From the NCBI RefSeq assembly GCF_017353255.1, contig NZ_JAFMYU010000032.1:1-64000 (forward strand): 64,000 nt of DNA, in the 5' to 3' direction. The DNA is from Fibrella aquatilis (GTDB lineage Bacteria; Bacteroidota; Bacteroidia; Cytophagales; Spirosomataceae). Both the position numbers and the translations under genes were made by a program. How positions within the stretch are numbered: position 1 is the stretch's first letter; each line of letters begins with the position of its first letter. The notes under the pieces were generated by a model. That model ran no database searches. It was not told the DNA's origin and was given only the letters and a program-made list of their open reading frames with translations. Below, piece after piece: positions 53,314 through 61,748 of this stretch.

Positions 53314-53804
53314 AAACGCGCCACGACATTCTCCTCCTCGGCGACCCGCGCCTTTACGAAACCTGCGAACCCGTACGGCTCGACGAGCAGCCACTACTGG
53401 CCGGTTGGGTGGCCGACCTGCACAGCGCCATGCAGGACGTGCGGAGCCACTACGGCTTTGGCCGGGCTATTGCCGCGCCACAGCTGGGCATTATGAAACG
53501 GCTGATTTATATGCACATCGACAAGCCCGTGGTCTTTGTGAACCCCACGCTCACCAACCTCAGCGATGAGCAGTTTACGCTTTGGGACGACTGCATGAGC
53601 TTCCCCAACCTACTGGTCCGCATACATCGCCATAAGTCATTGACAATCAATTACCTGGATGAGCAATTTCAACCCCAGCAATGGCACATGACCGATGCGC
53701 TGTCGGAACTGTTGCAACACGAATATGACCACCTCGACGGCATACTTTGCACTATGAGGGCCATTGATAGTCAGTCATTTCGGTACCGAAATTTGAGGAG
53801 GTAG
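53310..53804 (+). CDS. Peptide-deformylase-like protein
   Basis: 164 residues. Motif 1 AIAAPQLG and motif 3 HEYDHLDG (metal-binding His and catalytic Glu) are intact. Motif 2, normally EGCLS, reads DDCMS: the Cys is kept but Glu-Gly is replaced by Asp-Asp. It may be a type III or non-canonical deformylase for a secondary substrate. Coupled to the GNAT gene by a 4-bp overlap. Confidence 0.85.
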   Translation: MKTRHDILLLGDPRLYETCEPVRLDEQPLLAGWVADLHSAMQDVRSHYGFGRAIAAPQLGIMKRLIYMHIDKPVVFVNPTLTNLSDEQFTLWDDCMSFPNLLVRIHRHKSLTINYLDEQFQPQQWHMTDALSELLQHEYDHLDGILCTMRAIDSQSFRYRNLRR

Positions 53805-53843
53805 TACCCACGACGATGCTGTAGGTCTCTAGCTGGCAGTGCC

Positions 53844-54656
53844 TCAGTGGATATGCATACCGCCGTTTACGTCAAGCGTGGCTCCGGTCATAAACCCCGA
53901 CAGGTCAGACGCCAGAAAGAGGCAGGCCCCGGCCAGCTCACTGGCTTTACCAACCCGTTTTAAGGGAATCGCCGAGATAACAGCCGCTAGCTGGTCTTCC
54001 GATAGCCCATCCAGCATACTGGTTTCGATCATGGCGGGGCAGATTACATTGGCCCGGATGCCCAGCGGAGCAAATTCGCGGGCAATGGAGCGGGTCAGGC
54101 TGATCACGCCCCCCTTCGAGGCGGCATAGTGCGCCCCACCTACCAGCCCGCCGCCGCGTTGGGCCGCCAGAGAGGCCAGATTCACAATAACGCCACTTCT
54201 CTGGTCAACGAAGCGTTTCAAGGCACTTTTGCAGAGGTTAAATGTGCCTTTCAAATTCACGTTCATGATCGTTTCATAGGCTTCGTCGGTGATGGACAGC
54301 ATGCCTTCAGACCTGACGATGCCCGCGCAATTCACCAGGCAGTCAATGCGGCCAAATCTTAACACGGCCTGCTCGATGGCCCTGTCGCAGTCGGTGGCAG
54401 AGCGGATGTCGCAGGGTAGGCAAAGCACGTCTGGGGTATGGCCAACCTGTGCCGCGATAGAGGCAGTCAGGTCGCTGGCGATCTGATGGGTCATGGCCAG
54501 ATCGAGCAGCACGAGCCGGGCACCGTGGGCGGTAAAAAGCGCGGCCGTAGCGTAGCCGATACTACGGAGCGATGCGACCCCAACAATAACACAAACCTGG
54601 TCATCCAGCAGCCGATAATTGTATGGCTGGCCCTCGTTCGGCGGGTTATTTTTCAT
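53844..54656 (-). CDS. SDR-family oxidoreductase
   Basis: 270 residues. Rossmann TGxxxGxG equivalent is VGVASLRSIGYATA (unusual: lacks the standard TG start), NAG triad helper in LVNCAG, catalytic Ser region NLASLAAQRGG and YAASK. The last gene of the minus-strand three-gene unit; starts inside the CoA-transferase end (11-bp overlap). Probably a hydroxyacyl-CoA or alcohol dehydrogenase step of the cluster. ATG 54656 is preferred over the frame opening at 54785. Confidence 0.88.
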   Translation of the reverse strand: MKNNPPNEGQPYNYRLLDDQVCVIVGVASLRSIGYATAALFTAHGARLVLLDLAMTHQIASDLTASIAAQVGHTPDVLCLPCDIRSATDCDRAIEQAVLRFGRIDCLVNCAGIVRSEGMLSITDEAYETIMNVNLKGTFNLCKSALKRFVDQRSGVIVNLASLAAQRGGGLVGGAHYAASKGGVISLTRSIAREFAPLGIRANVICPAMIETSMLDGLSEDQLAAVISAIPLKRVGKASELAGACLFLASDLSGFMTGATLDVNGGMHIH

Positions 54657-55848
54657 AAATGTACGCTGCTTTTTGCGCGACAAACCGGTCCAGTTCAGCC
54701 GGTGAAAAGCCCAGTTCGCCCAGCAATTCGCCCGTGTCCCAGCCACAGGGGGCGGCAGCAGAACGAGCGGATGGATACTGCCCATCGACGCGGATGGTAG
54801 AGCGAATCACGGCGGTTCGGCCTTCGGTGGGGTGGTCTTCGTAGTCCAGTAGTTCAACGGCTTTCAGGTGCGGGTCCTCTACCAGGGTCTGGAGCGTATG
54901 GCAGGGCATGGCGGGCAGGTCGGCCTCCCGAAACAGGGCAAGCCATTCAGCCGTTGTTCTGGCTTCCAGCGGTGCCCCCCGTACTTCAAACCAGTCCAAT
55001 ACATATCTGGCCCGGCTGGCTACCGTGGCGAAACGGACATCGGCCAGCAACGCACTCCGGTCTGTCACGTGCAGAAAGCCACGAACCTGTGCGTCGGTGT
55101 TAATGGTGCAAGCGATATACCCGTCTTTCGTTTTAACGGGTTGATTATGAGCACTCAACAAACGCATATCACCCGCCGGACCAACCGGCGGATCAAAGCT
55201 CTGCTGGGCCAGATGTTCCTGCAACACAAAAGCCGCCATGGTCTCGAACATGGGGATCTCCAGGCTTACCCCCTCTCCCGTTCGCCCACGCTGCATGAGA
55301 GCAGCCATGATGGCCCCGGCCGTAATTTCACCCACAACATGGTCGCAGATGAGCATGGGTACGTAGGCGGGCTTGCCGTCGCGGGCCATCGACAACCCGG
55401 CAATACCCGAAGCTCCCTGCAACACACTATCGTAGGTGGGCAGGCCAGCGTAGGGGCCATCGGTGCCGTAGCCCGTGATGAGGCAGTAAATTTTATCGGG
55501 GTATGTTGCCCGGATGGTATCGGCATCCAGACCTAGCCGCGCCAGGGCATCGGGGCGCATATTGGCCACAATCACGTCGGCCCATTCAATCAGCCGATCA
55601 CAGATGGCCTTGCCGCCGGGCGTTTTCAGGTCGAGGCAAGCGTTTCGTTTGCCCCGGTTAAGGTGCAGGTATGTTCCCGCATGATGCCCCGTGGGCGAGA
55701 GGCCACCCAGCCCCCGCATGAGGTCGCCCGACGGGTGTTCGACTTTGATAATGTCGGCCCCATATTGCCCTAACCGCCAGGTAGCTACCGGCCCCACCAC
55801 CACGGCGGTCAGGTCGAGTATGTTGATTCCTTTCAACGGCTCAAACAT
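54646..55848 (-). CDS. CaiB/BaiF-type CoA-transferase (family III)
   Basis: 400 residues. LKGINILDLTAVVVGP at the N-terminus, VKVEHPSGDLMRGLGG-like IKVEHPSGDLMRG, DLKTPGGKAI, and GTDGPYAGLPTYDSVLQGASG with the Asp that forms the acyl-anhydride. These enzymes transfer CoA from a donor such as succinyl-CoA to a free acid. Overlaps both neighbours (SDR by 11 bp, dehydratase by 8 bp), so the three are tightly coupled. Confidence 0.93.
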   Translation of the reverse strand: MFEPLKGINILDLTAVVVGPVATWRLGQYGADIIKVEHPSGDLMRGLGGLSPTGHHAGTYLHLNRGKRNACLDLKTPGGKAICDRLIEWADVIVANMRPDALARLGLDADTIRATYPDKIYCLITGYGTDGPYAGLPTYDSVLQGASGIAGLSMARDGKPAYVPMLICDHVVGEITAGAIMAALMQRGRTGEGVSLEIPMFETMAAFVLQEHLAQQSFDPPVGPAGDMRLLSAHNQPVKTKDGYIACTINTDAQVRGFLHVTDRSALLADVRFATVASRARYVLDWFEVRGAPLEARTTAEWLALFREADLPAMPCHTLQTLVEDPHLKAVELLDYEDHPTEGRTAVIRSTIRVDGQYPSARSAAAPCGWDTGELLGELGFSPAELDRFVAQKAAYIYEK

Positions 55849-56692
55849 GGGGATGTTGGGTTTGGGCTTCTACAGTTACAGCAACCCTATTAATGTCGTC
55901 GTAAACCCTTAATTGCCAGCCGGTTTCACCATAATTAGCCGTGAGCGTCAGGGGGCGGTTGCAGAACAGCGGGGCCATGTGCTTCACGGTTAGTTCGGTT
56001 GGTTCACACCCTAGTTCGGTTCGCATGAACTCGGTCAGCAGCAGGGTCGATAAACCACCATTGACTACCAAGTCCAGGAGACCTTCAACCCGCTGGGCGT
56101 AGTCCCGGTCGAGGTGAATTTTGTGCGAATTGAACCCCAGCGCCGAGTACTGAAACAGCAGAGTTTCGTCGGGCACAACCTGTTTCCGGTGGTCGGCCTG
56201 GATGGGTACGCCCGGTGCTGTGTCTGCCTTTGTGTAGCCCGTTTTTTCACCCAGCAGCATGTACGTCTGGGTTTCCACAACAGACTGGGATGCAGCTGAA
56301 ACCGGGCGTAGCTCATGCTGAATCGTCACGATAGCCATTGGCCCTGACGAGGTGGTTTTTTCGGTAACGCTTTTTACAAAACTTGTGCGTTCCACATCCG
56401 CGCCAATCACCAGTGGCCCCCGATAAGACACCATTCTACCGCCCAGCAGTAGTCGGGGTAGGCCGAGGTCGGGAATGGGTACACCCAGGCCGGGGAAGCC
56501 ATCCGGACGCAGGGCAGATCGGAGTGTTTCGCCCGCCAGCATGAAAAAGTGCCAGCCCCGTGGTAGGGCATCCCCCTCCCGGAACGTACCCGGATTCAGG
56601 TCGAGCATAGCCGCCACCCGGCGCACCATGGTTAGGCTACACCGTTCAGTGGCGCATACCGGAGATGCCGTTGTCCATGCCTGTTCTGTCAC
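55841..56692 (-). CDS. Mesaconyl/itaconyl-CoA hydratase-like (FAS1-like dehydratase) protein
   Basis: 283 residues in the double hot-dog layout of the mesaconyl-C4-CoA hydratase/HTD2 family: WHFFMLAGETLRSALRPDGFP in the N-half, SFVKSVTEKTTSSGPMAIVTIQHEL, then the C-half LLFQYSALGFNSHKIHLDRDYAQ, with the His/Asp active region. First gene of the minus-strand unit. It would hydrate an enoyl-CoA or dehydrate a hydroxyacyl-CoA made from the acid activated by the CoA-transferase. The substrate is not determinable. Confidence 0.85.
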   Translation of the reverse strand: MTEQAWTTASPVCATERCSLTMVRRVAAMLDLNPGTFREGDALPRGWHFFMLAGETLRSALRPDGFPGLGVPIPDLGLPRLLLGGRMVSYRGPLVIGADVERTSFVKSVTEKTTSSGPMAIVTIQHELRPVSAASQSVVETQTYMLLGEKTGYTKADTAPGVPIQADHRKQVVPDETLLFQYSALGFNSHKIHLDRDYAQRVEGLLDLVVNGGLSTLLLTEFMRTELGCEPTELTVKHMAPLFCNRPLTLTANYGETGWQLRVYDDINRVAVTVEAQTQHPHV

Positions 56693-56722
56693 AACAACTA
56701 ATTTATGTTATACGATCTTTGC

Positions 56723-56730
56723 CAAAACTA
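56723..56730 (-). promoter_or_regulatory. Bacteroidota -7 promoter element for the CoA-transferase unit
   Basis: On the minus strand TAGTTTTG matches the Bacteroidota consensus TAnnTTTG exactly, about 31 nt upstream of the dehydratase gene start. No clear -33 TTG is visible. Confidence 0.4.
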
Positions 56731-56748
56731 CTATTTTATTTTTATATG

Positions 56749-56764
56749 TGAAAATAATATTTCA
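56749..56764. promoter_or_regulatory. Candidate IclR operator
   Basis: TGAAAATAATATTTCA is a 5-bp dyad with a 6-nt centre, near the IclR-family consensus TGGAAATnATTTCCA. It lies between the divergent units, upstream of the predicted minus-strand promoter. Confidence 0.4.
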
Positions 56765-56799
56765 TATTTGCAATGTACTGACCTATACGATTACGTCGC

Positions 56800-57216
56800 A
56801 TGACATTCAATTACCACCACATGAACCTGTGTACGGAAGACGTACCCAAGACCTCGGCGTTTTATCAGGCTGTGTTTGGCCTCGACCGGGTGACTGACGA
56901 AGAACATCGATTGGCGGGTGAGGACACGGCTGATCGCTTCACTGGTGCAGTCGATTTTTTGACCGATGGCACCGTCGAGTTTCACATCACCCGCAAAGAC
57001 GTGAACCTTGGGTTCCAGATGAAGCAGTTTATCAACCCCCTGGAACGGGGCCATTTCTGCTTCCGCACCGATGATATTGAAGGCTTCAAAAAACGATTGG
57101 AGGAGAAAGGCGTCCCGTATGCCGACTACGGCAAGTGGGCACTAGCGGGCTGGTATCAGATTTTTTTCCATGACCCGGACGGCCGCATTATCGAGGTGCA
57201 TCAGACGGGTATGTAG
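56800..57216 (+). CDS. VOC-family protein (glyoxalase/epimerase/dioxygenase fold)
   Basis: 138 residues in two betaalphabetabetabeta modules: FNYHHMNLCTEDVPKTSAFYQAVFGL, then LERGHFCFRTDDIEGFKKRLEEKG and FFHDPDGRIIEVHQTG. His7, the His of RGHFCF and Glu of IIEVH can bind a metal, as in glyoxalase I and methylmalonyl-CoA epimerase. First gene of the plus-strand unit, 3 nt before the IclR gene, so it is likely a catalytic step or an epimerase in the same pathway. Confidence 0.88.
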   Translation: MTFNYHHMNLCTEDVPKTSAFYQAVFGLDRVTDEEHRLAGEDTADRFTGAVDFLTDGTVEFHITRKDVNLGFQMKQFINPLERGHFCFRTDDIEGFKKRLEEKGVPYADYGKWALAGWYQIFFHDPDGRIIEVHQTGM

Positions 57217-57219
57217 CCT

Positions 57220-58008
57220 ATGAAAGCAAACGGAACAGACGAGACAGCCGACAAAACCAATGGCTATTCGGCCCCGGCTTTAGACAAGGGACTTGATATT
57301 CTGGAGGCCTTGTGCCAAAGCGAAAACGGCCTCACCCAGCAGGAAATCGCGGCACAACTGGGGCGGAATCTGGGCGAAATCTACCGGATGCTCACCTGCC
57401 TGGTACGTCGGGATTACGTGGCCAACTACGGCAATACGTACACCATCACGACTAAGCTGTTTCAGCTGTCGCACGTTCACCCGCCCACGTACCGGTTGCT
57501 GACCGAAGCCCTGCCGGTGATGGAAGCCCTGTCGCGGGAGATCTCGTTCCCCTGCGATCTACGGGTCTACAACAAAGGCGTTCAGACGGTTATTGCATCT
57601 ATCCAACCGCCTGACGGTCTTGGCTTTATGACGCGGGTAGGGTCTGAGATTGCCGTGGCTCCTTCGGCGTCGGGGCTGGTGCTGGTTGCGTTTCAGGACC
57701 CGATTATCAGAGAATTACGGATCAACGAGAGCCTGCCGAACCCGTCCGACGCCGATCTCAGTCGGTTTCGCACTGCGCTGACCGAGGTGACACTGACCGG
57801 TTTCGCATCCATCCAAAGCAATCAATATGCAGGCCTCCACGCCATATCGTTTCCCATTCTCGACATGAACCGAAACGCCGTGGCCGCCCTGACCGTCCCG
57901 ATGCTGGCCCGTATCGACGGCACGCCACAGGCTACGCTGGCCGAGGTCGAAGAAAAGCTCCGGCAACGGGCAGCAGGCCTCAGCAGCCGCATTGCGCTGG
58001 GAAGGTGA
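57220..58008 (+). CDS. IclR-family transcriptional regulator
   Basis: 262 residues: N-terminal winged helix (GLDILEALCQSENGLTQQEIAAQLGRNLGEIYRMLTCLVRRDYV, about 25-70) and C-terminal GAF-like effector domain (EISFPCDLRVYNKG, VGSEIAVAPSASGLVLVAF). Predicted to sense the imported acid or its CoA intermediate and control both units through the shared 107-bp intergenic region. Confidence 0.92.
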   Translation: MKANGTDETADKTNGYSAPALDKGLDILEALCQSENGLTQQEIAAQLGRNLGEIYRMLTCLVRRDYVANYGNTYTITTKLFQLSHVHPPTYRLLTEALPVMEALSREISFPCDLRVYNKGVQTVIASIQPPDGLGFMTRVGSEIAVAPSASGLVLVAFQDPIIRELRINESLPNPSDADLSRFRTALTEVTLTGFASIQSNQYAGLHAISFPILDMNRNAVAALTVPMLARIDGTPQATLAEVEEKLRQRAAGLSSRIALGR

Positions 58009-58040
58009 AACGCACTGATAATCAACAACCTTACATCACT

Positions 58041-59150
58041 ATGCAACACCTATACAAAGCCTTACTTACCTGTTCTGCTATATTAGGTGTACTAGCCATA
58101 GGGATATTGATTGTTGGCAACAGCTTAAACACGACAGGGCCGTTCGTTATTGGTGCGCTGGTTTGTCTGGCCGTTGGGGGGCGGGGCATACCGGCTATCG
58201 GGCAATTGTCTTTCACCATCTGGGTGTTTGCGGCGGTGGCAGTTGGCCTGTACTATCCCCATTATTTCCGGCAGGTCGGCGATTTCAAGCTCACCCGGTT
58301 GATCGTCCCGCTGATTCAGCTAATCATGTTTACGATGGGCACCGAAATGAGCCTGCGCGATTTTGAAGGGGTCGTTAAAACGCCCAAAGCGGTAGTTATT
58401 GGGCTGGTTAGTCACTTCACCATCATGCCCCTGGTGGGGTTTGCGCTGGCCAGAGGCTTTGGTTTCGACCCCGAAATAGCCGCTGGTATCATCCTGATTG
58501 GGTCGGTGCCCAGCGGGGTAACCTCCAACGTACTTGCCTTTATTGCTAAAGCCAACATGCCCTTGTCGGTGACCATTGCGACGGTATCGACCCTGATGGC
58601 CCCCCTCATGACGCCGCTGCTGATGAAACTGCTGGCCGGGCAATTTGTCCAGATCGATTTTGTGGCCATGATGTTGCACGTTGTCCAGATCATCATCATC
58701 CCCATCGTGCTTGGGCTTGTTGTGAACCGGCTGATCCGCAGCGGGGTGCAGTGGCTGCAAACGGTCATGCCCGTACTGTCGATGGTGGGAGTGCTCATGA
58801 TGCTGATCGTGATCGTTTCTTCCGGGCGCGATGCCCTGCTCAACATTGGGCCGCTGTTATTTGTCGCGTCGGTCATTCACCACTCTATTGGCTACCTGCT
58901 GGGGTACTGGAGTGGTCGGCTCATGGGCCTCGATGAGCAGACCTGCCGCACTATTTCGCTGGAAGTGGGCATGCAAAATGGCGGGCTGGCGTCGGGCATT
59001 GCCCTGCAAATGGGCAAGGTGGCTACGGTGGGCCTGGCCTCGGCCATTTCGGTGCCGTGGATGACCATTTCGGGGTCGTTACTGGCCAACTGGTGGCGCA
59101 ATCAGCCTATAAAAGAAGAAGCTAAACTGGAACAGGAAGTATGGACATAA
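58041..59150 (+). CDS. Bile acid:sodium symporter (BASS) family transporter
   Basis: 369 residues with about ten membrane segments. LIMFTMGTEMSLRDFEGVVKTPKAV is the family signature; GSVPSGVTSNVLAFIAKANMPLSVTIATVSTL forms the sodium/substrate crossing, and EVGMQNGGLASGIALQMGK the second. Known members carry bile acids, pyruvate, pantoate or glucosinolate-type acids with Na+. An alternative GTG at 58005 overlaps the regulator stop. Here it probably imports the substrate of the cluster. Confidence 0.92.
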   Translation: MQHLYKALLTCSAILGVLAIGILIVGNSLNTTGPFVIGALVCLAVGGRGIPAIGQLSFTIWVFAAVAVGLYYPHYFRQVGDFKLTRLIVPLIQLIMFTMGTEMSLRDFEGVVKTPKAVVIGLVSHFTIMPLVGFALARGFGFDPEIAAGIILIGSVPSGVTSNVLAFIAKANMPLSVTIATVSTLMAPLMTPLLMKLLAGQFVQIDFVAMMLHVVQIIIIPIVLGLVVNRLIRSGVQWLQTVMPVLSMVGVLMMLIVIVSSGRDALLNIGPLLFVASVIHHSIGYLLGYWSGRLMGLDEQTCRTISLEVGMQNGGLASGIALQMGKVATVGLASAISVPWMTISGSLLANWWRNQPIKEEAKLEQEVWT

Positions 59151-60001
59151 CAACGATTGCGGTGGTTGGGGCGGGCAATATGGGCCATCAGATTGCCATT
59201 TGCGCTGCGCTGGCGGGCTTCCGGGTAACGTGTACCGATACCAGCGCAGCCATGCTGGATAAAGCCAGTGCATTCGCCGATACGTACCTGGCAGAGCGGG
59301 TGAGAAAAGAAAAATTAACGCAACAGGCTGCTGATCAGACCCTTGCATCGCTTGCCTTTGTACCAACAATAGAGACCGCCGTTGCCGATGCCGACTTGGT
59401 GATTGAAGCCATCATTGAGAAGCTGGACATCAAACGAACGCTGTTTGCCCAACTGGATAAGCTCTGTCCGGCGCACACGATTCTGGCAACGAACAGTTCC
59501 TACATTGTCAGTTCCAACATCGCCGATGCCACCGCCCGGCCCGACAAGGTGTGCAACATGCACTTTTTTAACCCGGCGCTGGTGATGAAGCTGGTCGAGG
59601 TCGTGAAAGGCCCGCACGTGTCGGACGAGACGGTGGATGCGGTGATGAATGCCGCCCGGAAAATGGGAAAAACGCCCGTGCTGCTCCACAAAGAAATCTA
59701 CGGTTTTCTGGTTAACCGCTTGTTGCAGGCTACCCGGCAGGAAGCCCTCAAACTCCTCGATATGGGCGTGGCCTCGCCTGAGGCTATCGACACGGCGGTG
59801 ATGAACGGGCTGGGCTACCCCATGGGGCCGTTTCAACTCCTCGACCTTACCGGTATCGACCTGGCCTACCACGTGGGCATGGAAAAATACCGAGAAACTG
59901 GCGACCCCGCCGACCGGCCTTCGCCCACGGTGGTTGAAAAATTCATCAAAGGCGAATGGGGCAAAAAAGTCGGAAAAGGATTTTACGATTACGAACAATA
60001 A
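59141..60001 (+). CDS. 3-hydroxyacyl-CoA dehydrogenase (3-hydroxybutyryl-CoA type)
   Basis: 286 residues, the size of short-chain 3-hydroxybutyryl-CoA dehydrogenases. VVGAGNMGHQIAICAALAG binds NAD, MHFFNPALVMKLVEVVKGP carries the catalytic His, FLVNRLLQATRQEA and GYPMGPFQLLDLTGIDLAYHV form the C-terminal domain. Oxidises (S)-3-hydroxyacyl-CoA to 3-oxoacyl-CoA. It overlaps the transporter by 10 bp. Confidence 0.95.
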   Translation: MDITTIAVVGAGNMGHQIAICAALAGFRVTCTDTSAAMLDKASAFADTYLAERVRKEKLTQQAADQTLASLAFVPTIETAVADADLVIEAIIEKLDIKRTLFAQLDKLCPAHTILATNSSYIVSSNIADATARPDKVCNMHFFNPALVMKLVEVVKGPHVSDETVDAVMNAARKMGKTPVLLHKEIYGFLVNRLLQATRQEALKLLDMGVASPEAIDTAVMNGLGYPMGPFQLLDLTGIDLAYHVGMEKYRETGDPADRPSPTVVEKFIKGEWGKKVGKGFYDYEQ

Positions 60002-60036
60002 CCAGTTGACCAACCGTAACTTAACCTACCATTAAG

Positions 60037-60897
60037 ATGACTGTCAAGCTCTTTTTAGTCCTGGTATTTCTGCTGACAAACAGCACGTTACAGGCACAAG
60101 TACCGTTGCGCAGAGCCTTCCAGCCAGCCAATGAGGTAAGCAAAACCGTGTATGGCGCCAATGCCAAAGCAGGACATTATGTGCAGGCCAACGATGCCAA
60201 GATCTATTACGAAGTCTATGGCAAAGGCCAGCCCATTGTGCTGCTCCACGGCGGCCTCTTTGGTACGATCACCGAAATGGCCGACCTCATCGACAAGCTG
60301 AAAGGCAACTTCCGGGTCATTGCCGTCTCGACGCGGGGGCACGGGAGATCGGAGATCGGCCACCAACTCCTTACACTGGAACAACGGGCTACGGATGCTA
60401 TGGCGGTGATCAATGCCGTGACGAAAGATAGCGTCATTGTCCTTGGCTTCAGCGATGGCGGGTACTCGGCCTACCAACTAGGCGCGATGTTTCCCAACCG
60501 GGTGAAGAAGATGGTCGTGATCGGTGCTGGAGAACTGCGTCCGGGCTTCCGCGAATTCAACTTTACGGCGAAGCAGGCCCTGGCAATGGACAAACCCTTC
60601 TGGGATCAGCAGCTAAAGCTCATGCCCGAACCTAATCGGCTGGACGACGTTTTTACGCAGGTTTCCAACTGCTACAACAACGTCACGGTGAGCAAGGACT
60701 TGTTGAGCGCCATACAATGCCCCGTACTGGTCATGGCGGGCGACCACGATCAGGGCAACCCCGTTGAGCGGGTGGTGAGTGCCGCCCGGTTTATCCCGAA
60801 CCATCAGATCAGCATCATCGCCAACACCGGACACGGCTGTTTCCTGGAAAATGCCCCGGCCGCCTGGGACGTAATCAGGCCCTTTTTGATGAAGTAG
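60037..60897 (+). CDS. Exported alpha/beta hydrolase
   Basis: 286 residues; signal peptide ends near TLQAQ. Nucleophile Ser in GFSDGGYSA (about residue 145), oxyanion HGGLFG, acid Asp in AGDHDQGNP and His in NTGHGCFLEN. It starts 35 nt after the dehydrogenase and may belong to the unit, for example releasing the acid from an ester outside the inner membrane. The link is only positional. Confidence 0.88.
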   Translation: MTVKLFLVLVFLLTNSTLQAQVPLRRAFQPANEVSKTVYGANAKAGHYVQANDAKIYYEVYGKGQPIVLLHGGLFGTITEMADLIDKLKGNFRVIAVSTRGHGRSEIGHQLLTLEQRATDAMAVINAVTKDSVIVLGFSDGGYSAYQLGAMFPNRVKKMVVIGAGELRPGFREFNFTAKQALAMDKPFWDQQLKLMPEPNRLDDVFTQVSNCYNNVTVSKDLLSAIQCPVLVMAGDHDQGNPVERVVSAARFIPNHQISIIANTGHGCFLENAPAAWDVIRPFLMK

Positions 60898-60902
60898 ACT
60901 TG

Positions 60903-61592
60903 CTACTGGTTGGTAATGGTCAGGTCTGCAAAATAGCCTTCGGTGCCAATGTCTACCCAGAGGCCTACCCCACCCGACGTGCCTGCGCCATGTTTGAGAT
61001 CGTTCACAATCAGTGAAGGCTGCTTGTTATTGTTTAGATATAGTTGGGCCTGCCTGTCTTTGACAACCACTGTCAGGGTGATCCACTCATTCAAGGTCAT
61101 GTCCGAATAAGCTTCATATCGCTCCGGAGCTTCTTTCCGCAGGCGATCAAACTTATAATCGGGATACGAGTAGTACTGGATGGCGTGGTTACGACGTACC
61201 TGATCGGTGGCGCGGCCATTGGTGGGACGGATATAGATGCTCTCGTAGCTGGAATTGGCTTCGTTGATTCGAAAGGCAACCCCGATGAACCCACGGGCTA
61301 GTTCTGGGGCGTTTTTCAACAGCCTGCTCAACACCTTTACCTGAATTGTACCATTGGTGAAATCAATACCTTCGAGCCGCACAAACGTTGGCTCGTCTAC
61401 CTTTTGTACGCTTGAATCCTTAACGACCCGGAGGGCCTCTTTCCCCATTAGTCGCTCAAACGACATCGACACCAGGTTGGGTTTCAGCCTATCCCTGGTC
61501 AGCCGCAGTGGTAACCCAGTTACAGTCTGAGCGCTTACCGTGATCGAGATATGCAGTAAGCTCATTATGAACGCAAATAAGATACATTTCAT
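60903..61592 (-). CDS. Exported DUF1080/LamG-like concanavalin-fold protein
   Basis: 229 residues; signal peptide (MKCILFAFIMSLLHISITVSAQ). The body has a jelly-roll pattern: GIDFTNGTIQVKVLSRL, GFIGVAFRINEANSSYESIYIRPTNGR, WITLTVVVKDRQAQLYLNNNKQPSLIVNDL, GGVGLWVDIGTEGYFADLTI. That layout is shared by 3-keto-disaccharide-hydrolase-like (DUF1080) and LamG domains. ATG 61592 is used; the frame is open to 61643. Convergent with the alpha/beta hydrolase. Confidence 0.78.
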   Translation of the reverse strand: MKCILFAFIMSLLHISITVSAQTVTGLPLRLTRDRLKPNLVSMSFERLMGKEALRVVKDSSVQKVDEPTFVRLEGIDFTNGTIQVKVLSRLLKNAPELARGFIGVAFRINEANSSYESIYIRPTNGRATDQVRRNHAIQYYSYPDYKFDRLRKEAPERYEAYSDMTLNEWITLTVVVKDRQAQLYLNNNKQPSLIVNDLKHGAGTSGGVGLWVDIGTEGYFADLTITNQ

Positions 61593-61684
61593 ACAGGAAT
61601 ACACACCTGGTAAGACCGGTGCAGAAACGAAGGTAATGATCATGCCCTATTTGCCTTCGAATCAATAATATCATGCATCAGTCT

Positions 61685-61709
61685 AACAGAAGACAGTAAA
61701 CTGAAAACG
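61685..61709. repeat. Solo heptad arm (gacagta type)
   Basis: Units aacagaa, gacagta and aactgaa resemble HP12 and HP24, without a partner arm. It lies upstream of nfu. Confidence 0.4.
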
Positions 61710-61748
61710 TACACGTTGCGTTAACCAGCAAACGACAATCACTCTTTT

